60,000 nucleotides of DNA from Liolophura sinensis (lineage: Eukaryota; Mollusca; Polyplacophora; Chitonida; Chitonidae): assembly GCF_032854445.1 (NCBI RefSeq), contig NC_088302.1:52298046-52358045 (forward strand). The letters are read 5' to 3'. Under the pieces are notes generated by a model. That model saw nothing but the letters and a program-made list of their open reading frames with translations, ran no database searches and was not told the DNA's origin. Positions 24,569 through 36,768 of the stretch are shown in pieces. The translations under genes were made by a program, and so were the position numbers. How positions within the stretch are numbered: the first letter of the stretch is position 1; every line of letters begins with the position of its first letter.

Positions 24569-25200
24569 AATGCATGGCTTTTTTCCACAGTGCACAGGCT
24601 TTACTCTGCAGTGCACAGGTTTTCTCCCCAGTGCACAGGTTTTCTCCGCAGTGCACACGTTTCCTCCGCAGTGCACACGTCTTCTCCGCAGTGCTCGTTT
24701 CCTCCGCAGTGTACAGGTTTTCTTCGCAGTGCATGGCCTTATTTCCACATTACATGGATTTTCTCCACAGTGCACACGTTTCCTCCGCAGTGCACACGTT
24801 TCCTCCGCAGTGTACAGGTTTTCTCCGCAGTGCACGGGTTTTCTCCGCAGTGCATGGCTTTATGTCCACATTTCATGGGTTTTCTCCACAGTGCACAGGT
24901 TTTCTCCGCAGTGCAGGTTTTCTCCGCAGTACACAGGTTTTCTCCACAGTGCACAGGTTTTCTCCGCAGTGGATTGCTTTATTTCCACATTACATGGGTT
25001 TTCTCCACAGTGCACAGGTTTTCTCTTCTTTCCACGTAAGAAATGCTTGGTTTTCTGGACAGTGCAAACATTTTTTCAACACCACACGAGTTTTATTTTC
25101 AGTGCATGGGTTTTCTCCACAGTGGACAGGCTAGACAGTGCAAACATTTTTTCAACAGCACACGAGTTTTCTGTTCAGTAGACAGGTTTTTTGCACGGTG
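24569..25200. repeat. Minisatellite, 20 bp unit with about 120 bp higher-order period
   Basis: The unit is GCAGTGCACAGGTTTTCTCC; GCAG at 24787 and 24807 shows the 20-base step. Every sixth unit or so is replaced by a longer variant, GCATGGCTTTATTTCCACAT, at 24731, 24852 and 24971 (steps of 121 and 119 bases). Towards the right the units diverge (25030-25200). Long frames of 219, 226 and 149 codons on the plus strand, and shorter ones on the minus strand, are by-products of a stop-free repeat and overlap each other in different frames. Each unit places a pyrimidine stretch directly before CAG. Confidence 0.95.
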
Positions 25201-26270
25201 TTTTGCACGGTGCGGGAAGGGGGAGGGGGTCCACATAGTATATGTTTTAGACATTTGTTATATGTACTAGCAAGAGCCTCCTTCATGCCGAAATTCACCA
25301 AAAATACGCCCTCGATCAAAAACGTCAAGTTTTCCTCCAAGCGAAGCACTGTGTCTTTGATTTACAGTATGAAGATCAAAGTAAATAAAAAATATCTTTA
25401 CTGTGTATTTCTACGTGCTGTCAAAGTTTCCTTTTGGTTAACGTTTGTCTTCATATATAAAAAATAAACTTTATGATGTGATCAGTTTTGACATATTTTG
25501 GCAAGTTTAAAATCTGTATTTCTGCCACACTCTGTCAGGCATCCTTCATAGCACAGTGAATTCAGTGAGAGCGTTCGAATCTTGATGGGGGTTTTTTTTT
25601 GGCAAGGTACTTTTTGTGTGAGTGAAGATATAAGCTGTTTTGAATTAAATAAGTGTTACCATGAATTAGAGTGGATAATTATTAAGCCATGGTATTACGT
25701 AACGTGTGGCAACTATAGCGATGTCATTCACGACTCCTGGTTGAGAGCACATGTGGCCCTCTAAATATCATTAACATGTTATGCGTAGCAGAAGAATAAG
25801 TATGAATATATGCTATATATGTATTTAATTTATTTATGCATATCTGTGTACTCAAGAATTTTTCAGAAAGTCACATTTGTGATGCAGTGATTTTCCCCAC
25901 TATTCAGTGTCTAATGCAAAAACAGATATTTCAGTGTAACCGGAGCAGGCTACTACTTTTCGACTTTATGACCTATACATTTCTTGAATTCATGTTTGGT
26001 ATATAACAAACATAAATAAGTACAACGGGGCTGAAAAAAGAAATAGCCTTATGAGTGTATGAGCAGCTGTCAATCACAGCTATATAGTCAATTTCCCTTC
26101 TTGAGGTGCACAGTGTCTTGCACTTGGGCCGATTCCCGCCTTACCATATCAGGCCCTTTACGTGGAGATGCCTTGACGGCCTGTTTGGTTATTAACGTGT
26201 AGTTTTGTTTTTCGGTCTCCTCTTTATTCATATTATCTGTTTTCCCCTTGATCATCGGCTTCCTTAAGGT
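25201..26270. other. Non-coding sequence
   Basis: Nothing beyond AT-rich unique DNA is seen. The frame 25582-25764 carries no recognisable domain. Confidence 0.55.
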
Positions 26271-27262
26271 CTCATTTCAGTCGAGGCTCCTGAACTGTTT
26301 CATTCTGATTTCAGATGAGGCTCCTGAACTGTTTCATTCTGATTTCAGATGAGGCCCCTGAACTGTTTCATTCTGATTTCAGATGAGGCCCCTGAACGGT
26401 TTCATTCTGATTTCAGATGAGGCCCCTGAACGGTTTCATTCTGATTTCAGATGAGGCCCCAGAACTGTTTCAATCTCATTTCAGATGAGGCTGCTGAACG
26501 GTTTCATTCTCATTTCAGATTAGGCCCCTGAACTGTTTCATTCTCATTTCTAATGTGGCCCCTGATCTGTTTCATTCTCGTTTCTGGTGTCAATCTTCTA
26601 TTGTTTAATGCTCATTTCAGATGTAGTTCCTAAGCTGTTTTATATACTCATTTCAGATGCATTGTTCTTCGACCGTTTTATTCCCATTCATATTGTTACC
26701 CTTAACTGGTTTATCGTCAATACAGATGTGGTTCCGCAACTTGTTTATCCTCATTTCAGTTATGGTTCTTTGACTGTTGTGTTCTCATTTCAGTGGTGGT
26801 TCTTTGACTGTTGTGTTCTCATTTCAGTGGTGTTTCTCTGACGGTTGTGTCCTCATTTCAGTGGTGGCTCCTTGTCTAGTTAATCCTCATTTCAGTGGTG
26901 TTTCTCTGACTGTTGTGTTCTCATTTCAGTGGTGGCTCCTAGTCTAGTTAATCCTCATTTCAGTGGTGTTTCTCTGACTGTTGTGTTCTCATTTCAGTGG
27001 TTCTCTGACTGTTGTGTTCTCATTTCAGTGGTGTTTCTCTGACTGTTGTGTTCTCATTTCAGTGGTTCTCTGACTGTTGTGTTCTCATTTCAGTGGTGGT
27101 TCTCTGACTGTTGTGTTCTCATTTCAGTGGTTCTCTGACTGTTGCGTTCTCATTTCAGTGGTGGTTCTCTGACTGTTGTGTTCTCATTTCAGTGCTTCTC
27201 TGACTGTTGTGTTCTCATTTCAGTGGTGGTTCTCTGACTGTTGTGTTCTCATTTCAGCTGTG
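26271..27262. repeat. Minisatellite, 34 bp unit, splice-acceptor-like
   Basis: About 29 units. The left half (to about 26560) has the form GATGAGGCCCCTGAACTGTT then TCATTCTGATTTCA; GATGAGG at 26348 and 26382 gives 34 bases. The middle (26560-26740) is diverged. The right half has the form TGGTGGTTCTCTGACTGTTG then TGTTCTCATTTCAG, with 31 bp variants lacking one GTG. The shared CATTTCAG shows one family that drifted along the array. Many right-half units read as branch-point-like CTGAC, about 20 bases of mostly pyrimidine, then CAG, which matches a 3' splice site. Frames at 26587-26841 and 27176-27425 are repeat artefacts. Confidence 0.95.
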
Positions 27263-30200
27263 CTTCTTCAACTGTTTTACCATTATTCCAGTCGTTGTCT
27301 CATTCCAATTATTTATGAGCCTCACATCATTACTTATTTATATATATCTCTTCGAAGAGTATGGTGGCAACCATAATTTGCCTTCTAAAAGATCTTCTGA
27401 ATCGGAATGGGATTTCCGCGCATAAGCTAGAAAACAATTTGTTTTTCTCCCAAGGGTCCAATCTCTTTGCAAAAAGTATTCCCTTGATCGATTCGCACAC
27501 AAACAAATGAGCTGATAAAATTGCAGCATCTTTTGAAGGTACATTACAGAAAACACAATTGCTGAGTGAATATGCGTTGTTGAAAATGATAGATTCATAA
27601 TTCCTGTATTGATTGCGTGCGTGTTTATGGTTGGCTAGAAAGCCTTTGCTTTTGCTGGCCAGAGATGAATTGCTTTGTCGTGGTGCGTGAGCGATTTGCC
27701 AGTCGTGACTAATCGATGAGCCGGTAACTCAGCCTAGATGAGGGCCCTGCTGTGGGATCTCCCTCACACAGCCCATCAGGGCCGCATTAGAGACCACTGC
27801 GCGGAGACGGCCAAACTAAATTATGTATAATGAGTGCTGTATTTGACTAGGGATTAGCGATGTGTCTGTGCTGCCTGTCTTCTCTCCGTCAGATTTATCA
27901 TCAGCTCCAGGGTAAAGGCCTTGCCCAGGCCACCTAGCTCCCAACACAAACCCTACAGCCCCACCCCACTCCACAGCACTGTGTTGACACGATAGTTCTC
28001 ACCATAATACATCACAACGTTGTCACACGGACCCCAGCCCTCGTCCGAGACAATAGCCGATTTCTCTCGCAGACAACAGGTTTTTAATGCAGATATAATA
28101 GTGGCCTTTCCTTGACAGGTCCCTTATTCCATCCGCGGCACCGGCAATAGCCAATCCAGTCACGTGTCTCGCTCTGGTAATCAACTAATGGATTTAATAG
28201 GGGTTTAGCCGAGTTTCCGTGGCCACGCGTCTTGGTCTGGCCGCCGGCCACCAAGAGCTCGGCCTTGATCACCAACTGTGCTCCAGTGAAATAAAGTCAA
28301 CAGCGAATCGGCCTGTGCAGAGGGTAAAAAATCGATGTGGTTCTGGGGAAGGCTTGGGCTGACTGACCGACTGTCCGCTTAACTAGTTCTGCGTATCTTC
28401 TCGCATTACCATTTTTACCGCCGCACGGCTTGATTCGATGATAATTTCTGTAGACATATAAATGTAGACTACTTAAAGAACAGGCTTGAAGCAACGGTTT
28501 TACACATACACATACAATAAAGTTTCAGAGCCCAAGGGAACGAATACACCCCGAGTTCATTTACGCCAACGCTACATACGACCTTCCACAAGCATTGCAC
28601 TCTCCAGGCTAATATCATATTCCACCCAATGGCTGAAAGAAAACGAAGAATGTGATGATGTGCGGGAGGGTGGGTGAGGCCCTGGATACAATTTAATATC
28701 GCCGATATAAGAGGGCTGTCATTTGGGTGAGGGATGAAGAGTATGCTAGAAGATGGTTTGAATATCGAACGGCCGAGCCCTGCTCCAGTAACCGACCACG
28801 AGGCCAACCACAATTACGGTCAGGCCGGTCACATCGCGGACTATCCAATCAAGAAGCTAGGGCAACCGACAGGATGTGGACAGAGAATTGGAGGGTTTCC
28901 TGCCCAGAGATGTCGATCGTATCCCAGACATCGATCCATTAGGATATCAGTGAAATGAATACTACGGTGTTGCTTTGGTTACTGGACAGATTCCAGAGAT
29001 ATGGCTGAGGTTGGGAGTGCTTGGAAGATGGCCTGTTGACAGTAAAGAGGAACCATGTCTTTTCGTCTGTTTTCTTGGGAATGAAGTCACTCTCTACAGT
29101 TGGTAGTCTTCCTGGACATCAAGTCTCCCCGAGAGGCGGTTGTCCTTTGTCATAAGGATGCAAGTGATGTGGTCTCACAAACTATAGCCCTTAACGGTTA
29201 TGGGTTTCTTTCTCTGTCATGTTTGATGAAATACTTGATGCCATAATAGAACGGCCCAGAGGCAAAAATCAATGTTTGAAAATCTTTAGATGTCGGATTT
29301 TATTGTCCTTTAGAAACGCATGTCCCTCTAAACATTCAAGAGGACGTGATATTTTTTCGGGTTGAAGAAATCTCAAGGAGAATAAAGGAAATAAGGCATT
29401 TTTCTTGCCTGTTTCTAGGTGAGATAATGGAGTAAGATGATGGTGTCATTAAGTCGCTTTGTGAATGAGCAGTCCGTCTTTACCCTTCCTTTAGTTTCTG
29501 TCCCCCCTCCCCAGTAACCGTGGACTCTCAAGTCTCACTGTCTAGATAAATAGCCACTCTTTAGATATCTGACTGATTCCATGCGACCCGACCCGTCTTC
29601 AACCATTAGCCAGTAACCCGACACTCTTTGCCACATGATAGCTTTCCCATCTGTTCATTCTTTTAAAGACACTGTTAATGTGAATAAATCAGGAGGTGTT
29701 AATTTAATCAGATTCTGATTTCCCGTTTGCTTTCCAGACTTGACAAAATGTCAGGGGTGTCAGGTTTTTTCCGCATGTATCCATGTGATGGATGCAGACT
29801 TTTATACAAATGTTGAAGCATGGTAATGAGTGTAGCCCTGACCATCTAGGTTCCTGGATGTGGCTGTTATATGTTTTACACTTTACAGTCAAATAATACC
29901 ATTCGGTTGGACAGGTAGGCCATGTGCCATGCAATATAAGATCGATGATTCAACACATGTCTCTGCTATAGGCAGATGCAGTCCGGTGGGTTAATCAAGG
30001 CACTAGTTTTCTCCACCAATAGAACTGGGCAGTGTGTTGATATGTAGTGTTATCTCCGGAACCCAAAACAATCCATGAGTTAATTATGTACCAACCACAC
30101 AGGGCTCAGTTGTGGGTGTATCGCACTGTTAGAAAGCCTGGTCGAAATGGCGCAACATATTTTTTTCTTACTAAAAGAAAAGAAAGGCGATAAAACCAAA

Positions 30201-30428
30201 GATTTTGGGAAGTCGTTGTTTTTCTTTGGCCCAAGGAAGATTTTGGCCACCTTCTTGGTCACGTCACATGGTAATGTTGACAAAGCCATAATTTAAAAAG
30301 TAGTTAAATTTCAGCATCTCTTTTTGAATCTCCTTTTTTTGAACGAAACTATTCTGGTTGTCCCTTTAAATGATACGTTTTGTGATAAATATTCGCGGTT
30401 AAACCCGAATCATTTTCATTGCCAGTTT

Positions 30429-30512
30429 TTGATGCAAGGCATCCATCAAATATTTCTGTTCAGATTTGATACAAGACATTACATCAAGTATTTCTGTTCA
30501 GATTTGATGGCT
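30429..30512. repeat. 38 bp tandem duplication
   Basis: ATTTCTGTTCAGATTTGAT occurs twice with a 38-base step (CATCAA at 30444 and 30482), and a partial third copy precedes it. Confidence 0.85.
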
Positions 30513-32374
30513 CATCCATTGAAATGGCATTGAATGGTGTTTTTGGTTGGAGATTCTAACAATGTACTATATTTATAAAGCGAATGGAGCAATTTGTTAA
30601 GGAAAAAAATGCGGATTGTTCCTGGCTGCGTCCTGGCGGTAATCATGTAAGCCTTCCCAGTAGCGGCGTATATAAATGTGGAAGATACATATTGGGCAGA
30701 AAACCATACTTTATCCATATGTTATTCAGTTAACATCTGATGTGAGAGAAAGCTGATCTCTGTGGAAGTGTAGAGCAACTCTGAGACGGTACGTCAGTGT
30801 TATTTGTCTGGAAAGTGCCTGAGTAGAGACTGACACCAGCGAGAAGGTGTTTATTAGCCTCGGCCATGACCGATGTACGGCCGATCCCTAATGAGCAGTA
30901 CTAAACCCGCGTTTACACTACCCACAGGTGTGTAGCAATCGGGTCGGCTATCATGGGACGCGACTGCGGCCGTCGGTTTTAATTACTGTATCCTATCTCT
31001 AACTGGTCTCGTATGTACATGAGTAGCCGATAACCAAGGGATGTAGAGGGGAACAAATCACTTCGAACATGCTTAAACAGCTTGATAGCTAACCCTCCGG
31101 TTACAGGCCTTGTTTAATGAAATGTCCACCTGTATTTTTAACATCTACGTTCTTTGCATCCGACAGACAATCATTAATTGTGACGTTTGTTTCTTTGTTA
31201 AAGTAAGATTGAAAAAAAAGATAACAAAGGTAATTTTAAGTTTACATCACATTTCACATGTAAAATGGAAAGTGTCAACCTTAATAGCACTGCGCACAAA
31301 ATATTACACTGTATGACAAGACCTCTACATGGACATAGTTATTTCAGATTATGTGTCTACAAATTAAATAGGTCTATTGTTCTCAGTTCACATTTATAGT
31401 TATATGTATGCGAAACTAATTACAATGAACAAATTGGTCGTGATAATGATGAAGGTCAGATTATTATCAGTTGTGCTCACATATGTCACTTCACATAACG
31501 ATTAGATTGTCGGTATCATAATGAGAATAAACAGGGTGATAAACTGTCTGATATATGGAGATCAAGATTTCCACAGGGATTTGCTACTTCTTATTACAAG
31601 TATAGAAAAACTCTTCTTTCCTCGTTTTGTAAACGTTCAAAAGAGACTAGATATATAATGCATGGTATAAAATCGATGAGGGTTTAAAGCTACTCATTGT
31701 GTGATAAGTTTACAATCCGGTTTTTCTCCCTGCCTTTGTTGTGTTCAGTACCGTGAGAGAAGAGCCGCGGGTTTGGCACGGTGTGGAGTGCTTGTACTTG
31801 AGTATTGGCTGATTACTGACAGGACCCGGCTACAGCGAATTGACACAGACCTCGCCGGTCTAATCAGACAGGGCAACCAGCCAGCCGTCTGATCACTGTA
31901 ATTAGACGTTAAAAATCAATGAGCAGGGAATTATGGCGAGGGCCAGAGACTTGGACAACGGGAAACAAACCGGGACTTCTGAGCGGATAGGCGCAATTAA
32001 CCCTCGTCTTTCAGCATTGATTGGGGATGTATACAATGGTAGAACTCACTCTCACAGGCAAACAGTATACGAGTAATTGTCAGGCTCTATCCAAACACAT
32101 TGGTATTAATAACCATGGAGTCAACGACATGATGGGAGAGGTAGGCTATAGTGGGGAGGGTGTGAGGGCCGGTGGTGGTGAAGATGGGAGGCGGGACAGA
32201 GGGTGTCGGGCACATGTACACGTTTTTCTATATACATGCATTCATTAATTTATTTCTTTGTTCTTTAACATCGTAGTCGAGAATTTTTTTTCTGTTTTTC
32301 ACTCAGGCTTATGTGTGAGAGAAAGAAACCGTTGTGTCTGGAGCACTTTAAAGCCAAAGTCAAACAAACGAGGG

Positions 32375-32450
32375 CTGGATTCGAACCTGCGACCTCATCG
32401 GTCAGAGGTCACTCAGCTGAGAGGCTATAACATCTTAGCCTCTCAGCAAG
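32375..32450 (-). mobile_element. tRNA-like SINE head with an internal hairpin
   Basis: On the minus strand a perfect B-box-like GCAGGTTCGAATCC is present (plus 32378-32388 is GGATTCGAACC). About 40 bases away lies a perfect 12-base inverted repeat, GCTGAGAGGCTA (32416-32427) against 32436-32447, with an 8-base loop. A good A box is not visible. I read it as a tRNA-derived SINE relic, less certain than the other copies. Confidence 0.45.
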
Positions 32451-32577
32451 AGCCTGAACTTTTAATAAGCATGAACTTCACCCGCTGACGGTCAGCATGT
32501 AGCTGTTATCCTCAGAGAAGTTTATTCACCAGAGAGGTCATTATTCTATGTGTTACAGAGGAATATCGGCTGTGATG

Positions 32578-32594
32578 CCCCCCCCCCCCCCCCC
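32578..32594. repeat. Poly-C run
   Basis: About 17 consecutive C residues; length in the assembly is likely uncertain. Confidence 0.9.
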
Positions 32595-33789
32595 CACCTA
32601 TTCCTCTTTCCGACTGGAATTATCGTCCGGATCAAAGTATGTCTCATATTTCCATCTGGAATCTATGGTGATTATCACAACGAGTATTTCGATACACCTC
32701 AGTCACTTTTATGTCCATACATATTGCGAAGAATACGAGATTTCTTCAGCAATATGTTATTAGCTGGCTATATCTCTGTTTAATGGATCAGATGAAGTAT
32801 TTAAAGGACTGTCAATGAGACTGAAATTGAATTGGCATGCAATATTTATTCGCTGAGTGTAGCCTTACAGAGCTAGCGTGTTGTAATTCCCTTCATATTA
32901 GATCAATTAAAGCTGTGAGTTTCCCCTAGACGCGTGGCTTTGAAGTTATGACGGAACAAATTGTCGACAGCTCGTATTGACTGTCTTCATAGCTCCTCGG
33001 TTAGATTCTAAATGCCGTGCTTTCATTGGGCTTCGCCCGGTTGATTTTTAATAACTCCACCGAACGCAAGCAAAAGGCTGTGCGAGTTGGGTTTCTTATG
33101 AAATGTGCTCTTATTACTGGTTGCTGTCTTCGGCTGTGATAGAGCATTGATCCGCCGGGGAGGAGGCCAGGACGAGCCCGTCGCTTGTCCCTGGGACTGG
33201 ATCTGACAGAGATGCCTGTGACTCACTACTATCCGCTTCCACAAACCAATCATTATAAAGATGTCTCTTTGGGATACTGGCTTTTTTGTTATCTTATTCT
33301 TCTTTTTTTTCGCGGACGACAGTTTGGATTTCAGTAGGGCGTTCTTTGGCTACCGGCAGCTGGTCGTGTTGAAAACAGCGCTGGGTTCTCAGGAGGGGTC
33401 GTCCCTGTTTGTCAGAAAGGCTTTGACCAGGCCAGCAGCCTCCCTCCGGGGAACCCCTGCCCTAATATTAATAACTATAGCTCTACACACCACGCACCAC
33501 AGCGGCATTAACAAACGAGAAACATCTGATGCTTGTGCAAATCTACAAACCCACAGTTCCGACGTACGTTGTTTACCACCTGGAGAACTACAACCCCCAC
33601 TGTCCATCACTATATTGATTCTTATCCGTTTCTGCGTAATGATCTACACAATACCACGTCTTCTGCACGACGGTAACACGATCAGTACTTTTTATGTTCC
33701 GGAAATGGCGCTATGTTGACATCCTTAGCTTTTTTGTTTGCTCATTTTTCGCATGTAGTGTATATCCATTCTTTTTCGAGTTAAAGTGA

Positions 33790-33998
33790 CTAGTTTGACC
33801 AGTATCAGTATAATGGCTCGGGCGGGGCAGCTTACTTACCTTCGGTAAGTCGTCTCAGTGAAGCAGCACTAGATAAAAGAGCGGTGGCAATCCGGCCTGC
33901 AACAAGGAGGTACATTACATGTACATGCACCCTAATGATTCCTTCGTCGTCAAATTGTTGAGCACGACGTTAAACCCCAAGAACTCATTCACTCGAGT
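33790..33998 (+). mobile_element. SINE of a second family, ending in (CACT)-type tail
   Basis: I recognise, in order, TTTGACCAGTATCAGTATAA, AGTGAAGCAGCACTA, CAACAAGGAGGTACATTAC, CCTAATGATTCCTTCGTCGT, and the terminal GACGTTAAACCCCAAGAACT followed by CATTCACTC. The 3' end shares its sequence with the fragment at 46093-46155, which proves a dispersed family inside this window. The element has an AT-poor body and no coding capacity. A short frame at 33919-34116 lies within and beyond it and is not a gene. The family is known to me from molluscan genomes, by memory only. Confidence 0.75.
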
Positions 33999-35369
33999 TA
34001 AAGTTATGATTCAGTCAGTGCAATGTCTCCACGGTACATATATGTATTATTTAATCTGTGAAAGATTGCTTCTTGAAACACATCTTTTGACTGCCATCAC
34101 TCGGCATAAGGGGTAATTGGTACATTAATACATATTTACAGCAACTCCTGTCTAGAGTCTGAAGGTAGAACTTCCCAAACCAGCCCAACCTCATCCGACC
34201 ACGTGACTGACGTACCAACACAAATGCCTCTTTGTCAACCTTAACGCTTTTTGTATCTTGTATTTATTTTTAATCGATTATTTAATGGCTTTCGTGCCGC
34301 CGAAGACGAATAAGTTAGGAGAGAGAACGTCTGTATAAGTGACTTGGAGAATAGCCAGAGTGCGCCTTCGCCAGAAGCGATGTGTTTCGGCCCCATCTAT
34401 CAAAGCTAGCGCTGACAAGACGCTACTGTTTCTCAATAACCAGCTCGCTCGAGTTCAGGAAAAAACAGGGCTAGCAGTGGAGTTAAAGTTCAGAAACCCT
34501 ACTCTGAATGCTGGACCAATCTCTCTACAGAAACAGGAAGTTTGACGGGGCTCTAGTGGGGAGTGAGGGTCTGTGATGGCCGGCCACAATGGCACAAAGA
34601 AGGACGGGGCATGGTGACAGATGTGGAGAACTACCCTGGTTTCGGACATCATCGGGCAGAATAAAAATAGAATAATGATTCAGGTTAAATAGGTAAATTG
34701 CATGTTTTGTTTTCTTGTCAAATAACCTGAATTCGCCACAGATTAATGGATGTAATTATTAGATACCGATCGTTTTAAGTACTCGTTAAATACAAGAAAA
34801 AAATTATTTACGTAGTAACAGTGTTACCGCATTTAACTCTCATATAATATACAGCAAGTAAAATAACAAACAGTTTCTTTGTCAAACTGGCAACCAACAT
34901 TGAATTACCTGCATTAGTTCCTCGAGCCGCATCGCCTGTATGTGTGCGTTTTTCATGTTTGTAAACTAAGTATAAGCGCAGAAATGAACAGAGCAGTGCT
35001 AAAGCTAGAATATTATTTCCATACTGCTGATTCATGCTTCACACATGGGTTTCTACAATAAAACAATTTAGTTTTCAGCTCATTATGTTGAAATAATTTA
35101 AACAGCTTGGAAGTAAAGTGGGGGTTAAAGTCGACTCTGAACTTATTGGCTTATTACAGGTCCGTTTGTTTTTCTCATGATCTGGCCGGATTCTAAGCAC
35201 GTGCATGAGTGACACTTGCTTGTACCCGCTCGTGGCCTGGCACCCCGGGTCGATATTACCACGCCCCACCCCCACTGTGTCGTGTTATAGCCTGTAGCCC
35301 CTCGTTCCCCGCACTCAAACCCGGCGACTCGCTCACATCGCTTCACTTCCTGACATGCTCGCTTCTCAT

Positions 35370-35410
35370 TAAGGCTAATCAAATTAATTTCACGCGACAT
35401 TTGCATTAGT
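35370..35410 (+). promoter_or_regulatory. Candidate homeodomain/POU site cluster
   Basis: Within 35 bases are TAATC (35376-35380, Otx/bicoid type), AATTAATT (35382-35389, paired or Antp-class type) and ATTTGCAT (35399-35406, the POU octamer on the opposite strand). Single octamers are expected by chance in 60 kb of this composition; only the clustering is notable. Confidence 0.25.
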
Positions 35411-35924
35411 TATAATTTTGGTTGAGAGCTTTGCTGTTGCTCCGGCAGATCGTCCTCACCCTGTGTTTACACTCAGCCTTGCTCTGCATTGACTCAGAAC
35501 ATCGGTCTGCATCTCGTCACTGATTGGCTGCGGCAGTCTTGGAAAATACACCACGAGCTTCCTTGTGACCTGAGACTTACAAAGGCATAAATATTAAGAA
35601 CTACAAACGCGTATAAAAGACTTATAAAGGCGTACACTATTGTTAAGGCACACGAAGGCGTGTAGCAGGTGAGAGCTACAAATGCGTATAATAGTTAAAA
35701 TTTACAAATGCGTATTCCGTTAACACCTCAGCACAAAGGCATACATAATTGTTCATAAAAAAGGCTGCAGAACAGAGAGTAAAACTATAGCAGCGACTAC
35801 GGTACGATAGTCAACATTATCACGTAACCGGTGAAATCTAGCGTTAAGGTTTTGTTCTACCCTATCAATCTTACAACGGCTTGTCCTGACACAACAGTAG
35901 ATATATGATTATGAAACCCAAAAA

Positions 35925-36062
35925 TATAAAAACAAAACAAAATAAAACAAAAAAAAAACAAAAAGCAAAAAAAAACAACAAAAAACAACAACAACAAAAA
36001 AACAACAAAAAAACACAAGAAAATGAAAAAAAAAACAACAGACTAACAAAAAAAACAAGAAA
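35925..36062. repeat. A/C low-complexity tract
   Basis: CAAAAC-type sequence for about 140 bases. It produces a minus-strand frame (35871-36071) of almost only Phe, Leu, Cys and Val, which is not a protein gene. Confidence 0.9.
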
Positions 36063-36646
36063 AAGTAACATTTAAATGCCTTTGTTATATTGCTTCATTT
36101 CAGCGAGCTGTGTATAGCATTCATGACGTTCCATTCTACATGTGTCTATGTCTTCTGATATAATGACTTACATATTCTCCCTGTTTCTCACACCAGATCA
36201 AAGATAATGCGTTAGTGCTCTCTGTACTCATGTCAATCAGCCTAAACAATACAAACATGTATTATAGGCCATTGTGAATCGCGACATCTACTCAAAGCTC
36301 TACATATGGCTATAATCAGCACTGAATTAGTGTCACATTACTTCACGTCTCGGTCGTACGTCCCCTCCTCTTCCCACTCCACCGCCCGCTCTAGCCACCC
36401 CCCACCCCAGTCCCTTGTGTCATGTTCACCACCCATACCACTGCTGAATCATTGAAACAAAGTAGATGTAGACAATGGCAATATCAGGACACAATCCATG
36501 ACATTCTACCGCATTGTTTGACTCGCATTCTCCCACCAACGGCATGGTCGCTTATATTTCATTTCACCAAGAATGATATTAATGTATAAGGCATAGTGAC
36601 ACTTGATCTCTTCATCGTAAACGAGAGTACGATGCAAACAACAAGG

Positions 36647-36768
36647 TTATGTTAACTTTTATTTCTTTTCTATCAATTGTCCACCTATAAGTAAATGGCA
36701 TATACTATTATGTTAGCTTTTATTTCTCTTCTATCAATTGTCCACCTATAAATAAATGGCATATACAT
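36647..36768. repeat. 61 bp tandem duplication
   Basis: TATCAATTGTCCACCTATAA starts at 36671 and 36732, and flanking words (TATGTTA, CTTTTATTTC, AAATGGCATATAC) are repeated in the same order. The two copies differ at only a few positions, so the duplication is fairly recent. Confidence 0.9.

Larger units (their letters stand above)
27263..33789. other. Non-coding, largely unique sequence
   Basis: No gene supported over 6.5 kb. Several stretches are less AT-rich and free of obvious repeats (27700-28060, 28090-28290, 30830-31000, 31740-31990, 32980-33250), the profile expected of possible conserved non-coding DNA. CTGTAATTAGA, a homeodomain-type word, lies near 31895. The frame 33261-33719 (152 codons, hydrophobic start) is the longest non-repeat plus-strand frame but is within chance expectation. 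The small frames at 28469-28958 overlap on both strands and look fortuitous. Confidence 0.5.

Noticed and set aside
24475-25181. Overlapping 219- and 226-codon plus-strand frames
   Set aside because: Both are translations of the same 20 bp minisatellite in different frames; a stop-free repeat opens several frames at once. No domain or conserved flank.
33261-33719. 152-codon frame with a hydrophobic start that could look like a signal peptide
   Set aside because: About one frame of this length is expected by chance in 60 kb at this composition. The hydrophobic run comes from a T-rich tract, and nothing downstream is recognisable.
35871-36071. Minus-strand frame rich in Phe, Leu and Cys resembling a membrane protein
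   Set aside because: It is the translation of an A/C low-complexity tract.
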